DNA of 64,000 nt from Candidatus Desulfofervidus auxilii (lineage in GTDB: Bacteria > Desulfobacterota > Desulfofervidia > Desulfofervidales > Desulfofervidaceae), in NCBI RefSeq assembly GCF_001577525.1, contig NZ_CP013015.1, positions 439,974-503,973 on the forward strand. The letters are read 5' to 3'. The translations under genes and the position numbers were made by a program. Of the stretch, positions 43,919 to 52,320 are shown piece by piece (within the stretch, counting starts at the first letter, position 1; each line of letters opens with the position of its first letter). The notes beneath the pieces are model-generated. The model was not told the origin of the DNA, searched no databases, and was given only the letters and a program-made list of their open reading frames with translations.

Positions 43919-44212
43919 ATGCGGTGTAATTGAAATGATTGTAATTTGATTTTTCTTAGGGCCATAACACCAAAAAACCCTATATGCAGCAGGGGTTTTA
44001 TCTTGAGCATAGACTTCCCAAACTTTTTGTCCCGGATAAACTGGAGCAATTGAGTGATATTGGTGAGTTTTTAAACTGGGATGTTTTGGACTTTGGGCAA
44101 GAAATTTAATACTTTTGATAACAGCTTTGAGTATTCTCTTTTTACTTTTATCTCCTTTTAACTCATCAAGATCCTTCTTGGCCCTCTTTGTATAAATTAT
44201 TTGAAAAGCCAT
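43913..44212 (-). CDS. RelE/ParE-type toxin
   Basis: 99-residue protein of the RelE/ParE superfamily: FQIIYTKRAKKDLDELKGDK, HQYHSIAPVYPGQKVWEVYA, YRVFWCYGPKKNQITIISIT then PHP. The basic residues and the C-terminal aromatic/His segment are in place, so it looks intact. ATG 44212 is two bases after the antitoxin stop. Likely an mRNA interferase or similar; no target can be read from sequence. Confidence 0.8.
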   Translation of the reverse strand: MAFQIIYTKRAKKDLDELKGDKSKKRILKAVIKSIKFLAQSPKHPSLKTHQYHSIAPVYPGQKVWEVYAQDKTPAAYRVFWCYGPKKNQITIISITPHP

Positions 44213-44214
44213 AA

Positions 44215-44463
44215 TCAATCTTCATAATCTTTAATATCAACTTCTGCAAATTTATTCATTTGGGCATCTTCTATCCCCTCTATTACCTTATTAAAAGCAA
44301 CCTTGTTTTTCCATAACCATGCTTCATCTATGGGGACCACCTCTGCTGGCTTTAATATAACCGTTCCATCCTCTTTCTTTTCTATCAAAAAGGTCTTTTT
44401 CGCATATTTAGAGCCTAAAGTAATTCTTCCCTTTTTATCCGCTACTTTTGTTAAAATTTCCAT
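44215..44463 (-). CDS. AbrB/SpoVT-type antitoxin
   Basis: 82 residues. The N-terminal half, MEILTKVADKKGRITLGSKY, matches the swapped-hairpin AbrB DNA-binding fold (KGRITL); the acidic C-terminal half would bind the toxin. ATG 44463 is chosen because GGAGGTGAT lies three bases upstream; the frame to 44478 starts inside that site. Cotranscribed with the RelE-type toxin. Confidence 0.78.
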   Translation of the reverse strand: MEILTKVADKKGRITLGSKYAKKTFLIEKKEDGTVILKPAEVVPIDEAWLWKNKVAFNKVIEGIEDAQMNKFAEVDIKDYED

Positions 44464-44483
44464 GTTATCACCTCCCATTTGGG

Positions 44484-44529
44484 ATAATATAACTTTGTGG
44501 GAAATTAGTCAAGTGGGATAAAGTTATAT
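44484..44529 (-). promoter_or_regulatory. Promoter and palindromic operator of the AbrB/RelE pair
   Basis: TTGACT (44507-44512) and TATTAT (44484-44489) are 17 bases apart, a near-consensus promoter ending about 20 bases before the antitoxin ATG. A perfect 10-base inverted repeat, ATATAACTTT at 44487-44496 and AAAGTTATAT at 44520-44529, brackets it. This is a natural binding site for antitoxin-mediated autorepression. Confidence 0.65.
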
Positions 44530-44645
44530 GCCCATGATAAGGCAGTATTTATTAGAAAGGGGAAGTTGTAAAATGGCAAAATCCAAATTGTTGATGGTTC
44601 TAAAATGAAGTATAAAAGCGTTGACGAATCGATAGCCAAGATATT

Positions 44646-45046
44646 CTAAAGGAATTTTTTAACCATCTCTTCAGTAGTAATAAGTTCTATTGCTGTATTT
44701 TCAAAATCTTTGTCATTTGTCCAAACGGGTATTTTATGCTCTAAAGCAATGGCAAGTAAAGGAACATCATCAGGCTCTCCAATTATTCCCTTTGCCTTTT
44801 CTAAAAACTTTTTGAAGGTTCTAAATATTTTACAGGTAACAAAGAAAAAGTTAGCTTAATAAAATCAATTTCTAGCTTTAGTTTCTCTGCAATAAAAGGC
44901 AAGTATTTCAAAACTTCTTTCTGGTTAGCCTTAGTTAAAATGAACTTTATACCCTGCCTACTAAGTTTTTTGATTAAAGAATAGGCTTTCCCTTTAAGTA
45001 AAGCCGATATTAGAATATTACTATCTACTGCTGTTTTTTCTTCCAA
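44646..45046 (-). pseudogene. PIN-domain toxin gene interrupted by a frameshift
   Basis: The frame 44801-45046 begins MEEKTAVDSNILISALLKGK, a PIN start with its first catalytic Asp, and has KEVLKYL with the Glu. It stops after LEPSKSF. One base later in frame the protein resumes KKFLEKAKGIIGEPDDVPLL, AIALEHKIPVWTNDKDFENT and ends MVKKFL at 44646, supplying the other acidic residues. The break is at TCAAAAAGTTTTT, where one extra A would restore a protein of about 133 residues. It is a one-base loss, a sequencing error or a slippage site. The start overlaps the antitoxin gene by 22 bases. Confidence 0.8.
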
Positions 45047-45285
45047 GTTTCAAAATCTTTAAAGACTTCTTCCTCACTCAAGCCTCTTTTTTTCATTTCA
45101 GCTTTAATTATGTCTGTAAGCCTTTCTAAAGCAATCAGCCGTATTTCTAAAGGAAGATTATCTATATCATCTAGAGGAATAAAAAGACCTACACTTTTGT
45201 CTCGTCTTTTAACTAAAATAGGCCTTTTTTCTCTTATTAAAGCAGTAACTTTGTTTTTAAATTCTTTTATACTTACTTCAATCAT
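45025..45285 (-). CDS. Phd/YefM-type antitoxin
   Basis: 86 residues. IEVSIKEFKNKVTALIREKR followed by PILVKRRDKSVGLFIPLDD is the Phd/YefM DNA-binding pattern. The C-terminal helices (IKAEMKKRGLSEEEVFKDFE) would bind the PIN toxin encoded next. The frame is intact although its toxin is split. Overlap with the toxin gene indicates coupled translation. Confidence 0.75.
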   Translation of the reverse strand: MIEVSIKEFKNKVTALIREKRPILVKRRDKSVGLFIPLDDIDNLPLEIRLIALERLTDIIKAEMKKRGLSEEEVFKDFETWKKKQQ

Positions 45286-45415
45286 ATTTAGATAATAGCT
45301 ATAAAGTAGCTACTTGCCAACCTTAACACTAAAAAAGTTTTGACAAATTTGGGGCAATTTGGTAAGGATAAACTTAAATAGAGGTATCAAAATCCAGATA
45401 AAAGAGTAGTTGGCT

Positions 45416-47719
45416 ATGTCAATAAAACATCACAAAAGGATAACTATAATGGTTTTAACATTTTTCTTCATCCTTTTTTCCTTTACTTATTCAGCAATCG
45501 GGACAGTTGTAAAAGAAAAAGATAAAAGAGAAATTCTAAATAAGGTTTATACACTTAAGATTCCATTTATAGAAAACAAAGGTCAAATAAAAGGTGAAAG
45601 TGTAAAGTATTATGCAAAGACCTTGGGAGGGACTGTCTTTGTCACCAAGGATGGAAAGCTGGTTTATTCCCTTCCAAAATTTGAGACAAAAGAGAAGGTG
45701 AAAGGTTGGGTAATAAAAGAAAGCCTGGTTGGAACTTCTATCTCTAATGTGAAAGGAGAAGAAGAGGCGGTAACCAAGGTAAGTTACTTTAAGGGAAAGG
45801 ACCCTTCAAAGTGGAAAAGAGGCATCTCAACTTACAATCTGGTAAGTCTTGGAGAAGTATATAAGAAAATAGAGCTAAAGCTTAAGGCCTATGGAAAAAA
45901 TGTAGAAAAGCTATTTTATGTAAAGGCAGGTGCAAATCCAGAAAGCATTAAAATAAAAATTGAAGGGGCTAAAAGTTTAAGGGTAAATGAAAATGGAGAG
46001 CTTGAAGTAGAGACAGGTCTTGGGGTCGTAAAATTTACAAAGCCCGTGGCATATCAGGAGATTAATGGTAAGAGGGTTGAGGTAGCTGCTGCCTATACCT
46101 TACTTTCAAATCCGCAATATGTTTATGGCTTTAAGGTAGGAAGTTATGACAAAAAAGAGACTCTTATAATAGACCCACTTCTGGCAAGCACATTCATTGG
46201 TGGAAGTAGTGATGATTATGGCTATTCCATTGCCCTTGATGGAGGTGGAAATGTATATATAACTGGTTATACATACTCTTCTGACTATCCCAAAACTCCT
46301 GGTGCTTATGATGAAAGTCATAATGGTGAGAGGGATGTTTTTGTATCAAGGCTTAATAGTAGTTTAAGCAGTCTTTTGGCAAGCACATTCATTGGTGGAA
46401 GTAGTGATGATTATGGCTATTCCATTGCCCTTGATGGAGGTGGAAATGTATATATAACTGGTTATACATACTCTTCTGACTATCCCAAAACTCCTGGTGC
46501 TTATGATGAAAGTCATAATGGTGAGAGGGATGTTTTTGTATCAAAGCTTAATAGTAGTTTAAGCAGTCTTTTGGCAAGCACATTCATTGGTGGAAGTAGT
46601 TATGATAGTGGCTATTCCATTGCCCTTGATAGAGATGGAAATGTATATATAACTGGTAGCACAGAATTTTCTGACTATCCCACAACTTCTTATGCTTATG
46701 ATAAAAGCCATAATGGTCATTATGATGTTTTTGTATCAAAGCTTAATAGTAGTTTAAGCAGTCTTTTGGCAAGCACATTCATTGGTGGAAGTAGTGATGA
46801 TTATGGCTATTCCATTGCCCTTGATGGAGGTGGAAATGTATATATAACTGGTTATACATACTCTTCTGACTATCCCCCAACTCCTGGTGCTTATGATGAA
46901 AGTCATAATGGTGAGAGGGATGTTTTTGTATCAAGGCTTAATAGTAGTTTAAGCAGTCTTTTGGCAAGCACATTCATTGGTGGAAGTAGTTGGGATTGTG
47001 GCTATTCCATTGCCCTTGATGGAGGTGGAAATGTATATGTAACTGGTTATACATACTCTTCTGACTATCCCCCAACTCCTGGTGCTTATGATGAAAGCCA
47101 TAATGGTGGTGGTGATGTTTTTGTATCAAAGCTTAATAGTAGTTTAAGCAGTCTTTTGGCAAGCACATTCATTGGTGGAAGTAGTGATGATGATTATGGC
47201 TATTCCATTGCCCTTGATGGAGGTGGAAATGTATATGTAACTGGTTATACATACTCTTCTGACTATCCCCCAACTCCTGGTGCTTATGATGAAAGCCATA
47301 ATGGTCATTATGATATTTTTGTATCAAAGTTTGATAGTGACCTTTCCGCTGCTGCACCTTTACCTGATATTAAGGCAAATGGCTCAGACGGGCCCATTAC
47401 ACTAGATCAATCAGACACTATAACTATTATCGTGGCATTAGATAATAAGGGCCGGACAGATAATGCCGATTGGTGGCTGGCGGCAGATACACCATTTGGG
47501 CTTTTCTTTTTTACATTTGATGGCTGGACAGATGCCTGGGTGCCAGGATATCAGGGCCCATTATTTTATTTAAACTCATTTGAGGTGTTAAACATGCCTG
47601 TCTCAGGGCTTCCTGCAGGCACATATACCCTTTATTTTGGTGTTGATACTCTAATGGATGGAAATGTCACATGGGATAGTGTTTATTATGATACTGTGGT
47701 GGTCAATATTACAGAGTAG
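45416..47719 (+). CDS. SBBP-repeat surface or secreted protein
   Basis: Signal peptide (MVLTFFFILFSFTYSAIGTV), then an N-terminal DUF7948-like domain (PFIENKGQIKGESVKYYAKT, residues about 45-240), then six SBBP repeats of 65 residues (about 256-645) and a C-terminal CARDB-like beta domain. Each repeat has ASTFIGGSSDDYGYSIALDG, NVYITGYTYSSDYP and DVFVSKLNSSLSSL, likely blades of a beta-propeller. ATG 45416 is used; an in-frame TTG lies two codons upstream. No catalytic residues recognised; an adhesive or binding role is inferred. No sorting signal seen. Confidence 0.85.
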   Translation: MSIKHHKRITIMVLTFFFILFSFTYSAIGTVVKEKDKREILNKVYTLKIPFIENKGQIKGESVKYYAKTLGGTVFVTKDGKLVYSLPKFETKEKVKGWVIKESLVGTSISNVKGEEEAVTKVSYFKGKDPSKWKRGISTYNLVSLGEVYKKIELKLKAYGKNVEKLFYVKAGANPESIKIKIEGAKSLRVNENGELEVETGLGVVKFTKPVAYQEINGKRVEVAAAYTLLSNPQYVYGFKVGSYDKKETLIIDPLLASTFIGGSSDDYGYSIALDGGGNVYITGYTYSSDYPKTPGAYDESHNGERDVFVSRLNSSLSSLLASTFIGGSSDDYGYSIALDGGGNVYITGYTYSSDYPKTPGAYDESHNGERDVFVSKLNSSLSSLLASTFIGGSSYDSGYSIALDRDGNVYITGSTEFSDYPTTSYAYDKSHNGHYDVFVSKLNSSLSSLLASTFIGGSSDDYGYSIALDGGGNVYITGYTYSSDYPPTPGAYDESHNGERDVFVSRLNSSLSSLLASTFIGGSSWDCGYSIALDGGGNVYVTGYTYSSDYPPTPGAYDESHNGGGDVFVSKLNSSLSSLLASTFIGGSSDDDYGYSIALDGGGNVYVTGYTYSSDYPPTPGAYDESHNGHYDIFVSKFDSDLSAAAPLPDIKANGSDGPITLDQSDTITIIVALDNKGRTDNADWWLAADTPFGLFFFTFDGWTDAWVPGYQGPLFYLNSFEVLNMPVSGLPAGTYTLYFGVDTLMDGNVTWDSVYYDTVVVNITE
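46181..47353 (+). repeat. Six tandem 195-bp coding repeats (SBBP units)
   Basis: Repeats begin at 46181, 46376, 46571, 46766, 46961 and 47156, spaced exactly 195 bases; the last carries one extra codon (Asp). Units 1 and 2 differ at very few positions, while unit 3 is the most diverged. All start near (C/T)TGGCAAGCACATTCATTGG. Such DNA identity points to recent unit duplication or conversion. Confidence 0.95.
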
Positions 47720-47984
47720 AGTTAGATAATAAAACTCTTGAATTTTAATTCTGATTCCTTTTTAATGCTATTTAGTTCAGGCACAATCATCTCCTGAAGG
47801 GTTGTCCTGACTATTTTCCTTCCTCCTTTTGTATTCTTAAATGAAATTTTTAGATTTTTCAAGGCTATTTAGAGCCCAAATCCTCGTTTGCCCTAAAAAA
47901 CCCCGCAACACCTAAAAATACCCTTATCCAAAAATCAATTACATTTGGGGGCTTAGAGAATTTTTGAAACTTGAAATTCAAAGA

Positions 47985-48857
47985 TTACACTTCTTTAGGA
48001 GCAAAAATATATGACAAAATTTTATATACCAATTTGGCAGCTAAAAAATCAGGGGCAATTAAACCTAGTTGGGGACACAATTCCATCACATCAAAACCAA
48101 TAATTTGTTTTTCATTAACAACTGCTTTGATAATTTTTAGCACTTCATACCAATCTAAACCACCAGGTTCAGGGGTTCCCACTGAAGGCATCTGCCCACA
48201 ATCAAAACAATCTAAATCAACGGTAAGATATACTTTTTCTTTCAAATAACTTAATATTTGCTCAATCACTGATTCCAAATTATACTTTACTTGGTAAGCA
48301 TAAAACACTGGTATGTGTTCTGTTTGGATAAATTCTGCTTCTTCCTTGGATAAAGAGCGAATGCCTACTGAAACTATGGGGGCATATTCATAGGCCCGAC
48401 GCATCACACAGGCGTTACTATAGGCTGTGCCTTCATATTGAGCTCTAAGGTCAGCATGGGCATCAAGATGGAGTATAGAAAAATTCTTTGTCTCTTGGGC
48501 ATGAGCCTTAATCATACCCAAACTTAACAAATGTTCACCTCCTAACATAACCATAAATTTTTTTCGGCCAAGCCAAGTCAAAGCTGTTTCTTTCACTTTA
48601 TCTATCATATCTTGAGGAGAAGCATTGGAAGAACTCAACTCAGGGAGAGTAGCTATTCCTAAACGATAGACTTCACAATCTGTCTCTTCATCATAATATT
48701 CCAACTCAATAGAAGCAGCAATTATCGCTTTTGGCCCCTTGCTAGTTCCTTTTTTAAAGGTAACTGTAGCATCATAAGAAACAGGAAGAATCACAATCCT
48801 TGCCGTTTCAGGATTAGCCAGGGCTCCACTTAGGCCACCAAAATTGGATAATTTCAT
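47985..48857 (-). CDS. speB: Agmatinase (ureohydrolase family)
   Basis: Hydrolyses agmatine to putrescine and urea in the cytoplasm. The binuclear Mn ligands are all visible: GGEHLLSLG, LDAHADLR and VDLDCFD. 290 residues. It lies two bases after speD on the same strand, so the two form a polyamine operon: putrescine from SpeB and decarboxylated AdoMet from SpeD for spermidine. No arginine decarboxylase or spermidine synthase gene is in the window. Other ureohydrolases (arginase, guanidinobutyrase) cannot be fully excluded. The 265 bases to the SBBP gene hold nothing I recognise. Confidence 0.88.
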   Translation of the reverse strand: MKLSNFGGLSGALANPETARIVILPVSYDATVTFKKGTSKGPKAIIAASIELEYYDEETDCEVYRLGIATLPELSSSNASPQDMIDKVKETALTWLGRKKFMVMLGGEHLLSLGMIKAHAQETKNFSILHLDAHADLRAQYEGTAYSNACVMRRAYEYAPIVSVGIRSLSKEEAEFIQTEHIPVFYAYQVKYNLESVIEQILSYLKEKVYLTVDLDCFDCGQMPSVGTPEPGGLDWYEVLKIIKAVVNEKQIIGFDVMELCPQLGLIAPDFLAAKLVYKILSYIFAPKEV

Positions 48858-48859
48858 TA

Positions 48860-49294
48860 TTAATCAGATACAGCCGTTCGGTCTATACGGACAATTTCAG
48901 CTGCACGGATAAAATTATGAGGAAATTCTGTTCCTCTATCTAGAACTCTAATTTCTTTCTCTTTGACTTCAAATAACTCTACTACATGTTGGATTGCCTT
49001 TTGGCTATCAAAGGTTTTGCAAGAAAATATATCCAGACTTAGATAATTTTTCTCCGGAAAGGTATGGATACTAATATGACTTTCAGCAATAATAACAAAT
49101 CCAGAATACCCCCAATTTTCAGGATTTTTACTCTCACAACTAAACACATATGGGGGCATTACTTTAGTCATTTTCATCTCAGATGGATAAGTATCTAAAA
49201 AATCATAAAGCAACTTCATATCCATCAATTTTTTCCTGTTACATCCATAACCATCTAACATTAAATGTTGACCAAAACCATAGGTAGTTTTCAT
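48860..49294 (-). CDS. speD: S-adenosylmethionine decarboxylase proenzyme
   Basis: Pyruvoyl enzyme giving decarboxylated AdoMet for spermidine synthesis. The self-cleavage site is the Glu-Ser in IAESHISIHTFPEKNYLSLD (Ser about residue 71), and the Cys/His of the active site are present (DIFSCKTFD). 144 residues, a bacterial class 1B-like length with a slightly long N-terminus. GGAGG precedes ATG. Leads the speD-speB operon. Confidence 0.92.
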   Translation of the reverse strand: MKTTYGFGQHLMLDGYGCNRKKLMDMKLLYDFLDTYPSEMKMTKVMPPYVFSCESKNPENWGYSGFVIIAESHISIHTFPEKNYLSLDIFSCKTFDSQKAIQHVVELFEVKEKEIRVLDRGTEFPHNFIRAAEIVRIDRTAVSD

Positions 49295-49403
49295 ATCACT
49301 CCTCCTTGTGCTATTTTTCTACAATCATAATAGGTAAAAACACCTCCTTTTTTAAAAATTATTCCTTCCTCCCAGCCGACAGGCAAACAAAAGAGGGAAA
49401 TAA

Positions 49404-49432
49404 TATATAATATTCTATTGGTTACTTGTCAA
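49404..49432 (-). promoter_or_regulatory. Probable speD promoter
   Basis: Perfect TTGACA (49427-49432), 17-base spacer, TATATA (49404-49409). The leader to speD is about 105 bases and holds an extra AAGGAGG (49343-49349) followed by a six-codon frame ATG...TAG (49311-49328). Confidence 0.6.
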
Positions 49433-49450
49433 GATACTTGGACATTTTCT

Positions 49451-49608
49451 TGAACATTCCCCAAAATTTAGAAGTTAATCTTTAAAAACATTCCTGTCTG
49501 CCCCTGCCCGCAGGCAGGCGGGGACAGGCAGGCAGGGATGAATTAAGGATTTTTGGCGTTCAATAATAAGAAAATACCTCAAGATTAACTTCACCAACCT
49601 ATTTATAG
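49451..49608 (+). repeat. Intergenic repeat, copy with palindrome inserted
   Basis: Starts TGAACATTCCCCAAAATTTA, then GTTAATCTTTAAAAACATTCCTG, a 36-base GC-rich insertion, CAGGGATGAATTAAGGATTT, TTGGCGTTCAATAA and ends TTAACTTCACCAACCTATTT ATAG. The matching copy at 58433-58545 lacks the insertion. The last 24 bases also occur at 43732-43755, next to the candidate structured RNA. Confidence 0.75.
49493..49532. repeat. REP-like GC-rich palindrome
   Basis: Arms 49493-49508 and 49517-49532 (CCTGTCTGCCCCTGCC and GGCGGGGACAGGCAGG) pair with an 8-base loop and three G-T or mismatched positions. It interrupts the intergenic repeat at CATTCCTG/CAGGGATG. Confidence 0.65.
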
Positions 49609-49677
49609 CTTTTTAAAAAGTAGAGTTGGTTGAAGGGAAAAAAGTTTTTTTCTTTAAGAGACTATTTTTCTGTCAAG

Positions 49678-49701
49678 CCTGTCTGCCTTAGCACAGGCAG
49701 G
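49678..49701. repeat. REP-like palindrome
   Basis: CCTGTCTG (49678-49685) faces CAGGCAGG (49694-49701) across an 8-base loop, the same arm sequences as the palindrome at 49493 and the one at 58986. Confidence 0.6.
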
Positions 49702-49800
49702 TGGGTTTTCTTTTAAAGTTATTACGGTTTTGAGGAACTTACCTTACTTTTTTTCGGAAAGCTTCTGAAAATTCTGGGGAAAGTCCTGGAATAATACTTA

Positions 49801-49828
49801 TTGAATATTTACTCCTAAATGCTATAAT
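49801..49828 (+). promoter_or_regulatory. Promoter of the rpiB-glyA fusion gene
   Basis: TTGAAT (49801-49806), 16-base spacer, perfect TATAAT (49823-49828). A start near 49835 gives a leader of about 50 bases ending in AAAGGAGGA. Confidence 0.65.
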
Positions 49829-49885
49829 GCCTTTTCTTTAATAAAAACATTTTTAAGGATTGTCAGTTCTAAAGGAGGAATGAAA

Positions 49886-51580
49886 GTGAAAATTATCATA
49901 GGTGCAGACCACGCTGGTTATAAATTAAAAGAGTTTATAAAGGATATTTTAAAGAAACGTGGTTATGAAGTAGAAGATGTGGGAACACATTCTGAATCAT
50001 CTGTAGATTATCCTTTTTTTGCTTGGAAAGTGGCCCAGGGAGTGGCAAGTGGCCAATATGATAAAGGAATTCTTATTTGTGGCAGTGGGATCGGTATGAG
50101 CATAGTAGCCAATCGCATTCCAGGTGTAAGGGCTGCTTTGTGTAATGATTGTTTTTTGGCCAAGGCCAGTCGAGAGCACAACGATGCTAATTTATTGGCA
50201 ATGGGAGAAAGAGATATTGGGCAGGGGCGTGCCTTAGAAATTTTAGATACCTGGCTAAATACCCAATTTACTGGAGGAAGACATGCTCGCCGGATAGAGC
50301 AAATAGATACTGAATATCATGTTGTAGATGATTATAGCTTTCTTAAACGTTTTGACCCTGATTTGGTAGAAGGCCTGGAGGGAGAGGTAAATCGGCAAAA
50401 ATATAAGTTAGAATTAATCGCCTCAGAAAATATTGCCAGCCCCTGGGTAAGACATGTAATGTCCAGTGTCATGACGCATAAATACGCTGAGGGATACCCA
50501 GGAAGGAGATACTACGGTGGTTGTGAGTTTGTGGATATTGCCGAAAAATTAGCCGTTGAAAGACTTAAAAAACTCTTTAAGGCAGAATATGCCAATGTTC
50601 AACCTCACTCTGGAACACAGGCCAACATGGCAGTTTATTTTAGTATCCTAAAGCCAGGAGATACTATTTTAAGCATGAGTTTACCTCATGGGGGACATTT
50701 AAGCCATGGCAGTCCAGTAAGTTTTTCTGGTCAACTTTATAATATTGTTTTTTATGGTGTTTCTAAAGAAACAGAAACCATTGATTATGAAGAAGTGCGC
50801 AGTCTAGCTTTAAAACACAAACCCAAACTGATCTTGGCCGGTGCTAGTGCCTATCCTAGAATAATTGATTTTAAAAAATTTAGGGAAATCGCTGATGAAG
50901 TAAATGCCTATTTGATGGTAGACATGGCCCATATTGCAGGCTTGATTGCTGCAGGTTTACATCCCTCTCCTATTCCATATGCCCATTTTGTTACTTCTAC
51001 TACCCATAAAACCATGCGTGGTCCTAGGGGTGGATTTATTTTAGCTAAAGAAGAATTCGCTAAAGTGCTAAATAAAAGCAATTTCCCTGGTATTCAAGGT
51101 GGACCTATGATGCACATCATTGCTGCTAAGGCCTTAGCCTTTAAGGAAGCACTGACCGAAAGTTTTAAAGAATATCAAAAGCAAATTGTGAAAAATACTA
51201 AAAAATTGGCTGAAATTTTACAAAATGCGGGTTATCGTCTAGTTTCAGGTGGCACAGATAATCATTTATTTTTAATTGATTTGACAGAAAGAAACATTAC
51301 TGGCAAAGATGCAGAAAAGGCACTAGATGCTGCTGGTATAACCGTAAACAAGAATGCCATTCCTTTTGATACTCAAAGTCCCTTTGTTACCAGTGGTATC
51401 CGCATTGGCACACCAGCAGTCACTACCAGGGGAATGAGAGAAAAAGAAATGGAAGTCATTGCTGATTTTATTTTGCGGGTATTGGCGGATATAAAAAATG
51501 AAGGCACTATTGAAAAAGTGAAAAAGGAAGTCCGGGATTTTTGTGCCAATTTCCCATTATTTGCTTGGAAAATATATTAA
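49886..51580 (+). CDS. Fusion of ribose-5-phosphate isomerase B and serine hydroxymethyltransferase
   Basis: One frame carries two enzymes. Residues 1 to about 145 are Rpi[41 protein letters not shown] with the catalytic Cys of the ICGSG loop and Asn, and [16 protein letters not shown]. From about residue 155 is [40 protein letters not shown] [20 protein letters not shown], and the PLP lysine in [15 protein letters not shown]. Both look active. GTG 49886 is chosen: AGGAGG lies seven bases before it, while ATG 49880 directly abuts the site. It joins pentose metabolism and one-carbon supply; dCMP deaminase follows two bases later. Confidence 0.93.
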   Translation: MKIIIGADHAGYKLKEFIKDILKKRGYEVEDVGTHSESSVDYPFFAWKVAQGVASGQYDKGILICGSGIGMSIVANRIPGVRAALCNDCFLAKASREHNDANLLAMGERDIGQGRALEILDTWLNTQFTGGRHARRIEQIDTEYHVVDDYSFLKRFDPDLVEGLEGEVNRQKYKLELIASENIASPWVRHVMSSVMTHKYAEGYPGRRYYGGCEFVDIAEKLAVERLKKLFKAEYANVQPHSGTQANMAVYFSILKPGDTILSMSLPHGGHLSHGSPVSFSGQLYNIVFYGVSKETETIDYEEVRSLALKHKPKLILAGASAYPRIIDFKKFREIADEVNAYLMVDMAHIAGLIAAGLHPSPIPYAHFVTSTTHKTMRGPRGGFILAKEEFAKVLNKSNFPGIQGGPMMHIIAAKALAFKEALTESFKEYQKQIVKNTKKLAEILQNAGYRLVSGGTDNHLFLIDLTERNITGKDAEKALDAAGITVNKNAIPFDTQSPFVTSGIRIGTPAVTTRGMREKEMEVIADFILRVLADIKNEGTIEKVKKEVRDFCANFPLFAWKIY

Positions 51581-51581
51581 G

Positions 51582-52049
51582 ATGAAACGCCCTTCCTGGA
51601 ATGAATATTTCATGAACATAGCCTATCTGGTGAGAGAAAGGTCTACTTGTCTGCGGCGAAAGGTAGGCGCTGTTTTGGTTAAAGAAAAAAGAATTTTGGC
51701 TACAGGTTATAATGGAGCCCCTTCAGGTCTAGTCCATTGTGTAGAGATAGGTTGTTTAAGAGAAAAAATGAATATTTCTTCTGGCGAAAGGCATGAATTG
51801 TGTAGGGGTTTACATGCCGAACAAAATGTCATCATTCAAGCAGCTCGTCATGGTATCTCTATTGAAGGCTCAACTCTATATTGCACACACCATCCCTGCA
51901 TTATCTGCACAAAAATGCTTATTAATGCCGGAATAAAAAAAATTTATTATGCTAATGGATATCCGGACAAACTCTCTCAAGAAATGTTAAAAGAAGCTAA
52001 AATAGAAACCATACATATAAATTATAACGAATTTTCTAGACAAAAATAG
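51582..52049 (+). CDS. comEB: dCMP deaminase (ComEB-like)
   Basis: Deaminates dCMP to dUMP for thymidylate synthesis, which uses the methylene-THF made by the SHMT encoded just upstream. Zinc site: [12 protein letters not shown] with the catalytic Glu, and [10 protein letters not shown] with two Cys. 155 residues from ATG 51582; a longer in-frame start at 51543 lies inside the upstream gene and has no support. Confidence 0.93.
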   Translation: MKRPSWNEYFMNIAYLVRERSTCLRRKVGAVLVKEKRILATGYNGAPSGLVHCVEIGCLREKMNISSGERHELCRGLHAEQNVIIQAARHGISIEGSTLYCTHHPCIICTKMLINAGIKKIYYANGYPDKLSQEMLKEAKIETIHINYNEFSRQK

Positions 52050-52320
52050 GTTTAGGCAGACCTTAACCCAAGTTTCCTTTTTTAAGACAAAAATCCTGAT
52101 TTTTGCGGAAGTTGCGAAGTTTTATGGTCACTATGTTTGATTTTTCCAATGACACATTTTCATGTTTCAGTTTCCTCAATTTAGGACAATTTCAGGCAAA
52201 AACCGGGAAAGTTGGGATAAGAAATGCTCTGTTATATATATCTATGTGGAATTAGTGATTGCTATAACCTTGAGCTGAAAATAGGAGTAATTGAACTTGG
52301 TGGAACGTGCAAAGTATGCA

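Noticed and set aside
43750..44049. 99-codon minus-strand frame overlapping the RelE-type toxin
   Set aside because: Its first part is a shifted frame of the toxin gene and the rest runs through the highly structured stretch; no ribosome site. Treated as RNA structure, not a protein.
46181..47353. CRISPR-like regular repeats
   Set aside because: The 195-base period is in frame and codes for SBBP units; there are no short repeats with unique spacers and no cas genes.
52080..52110. CAAAAATC/GATTTTTG inverted repeat as a terminator after dCMP deaminase
   Set aside because: The stem is AT-rich with a two-base loop and lacks a clear T run; not convincing as an intrinsic terminator.
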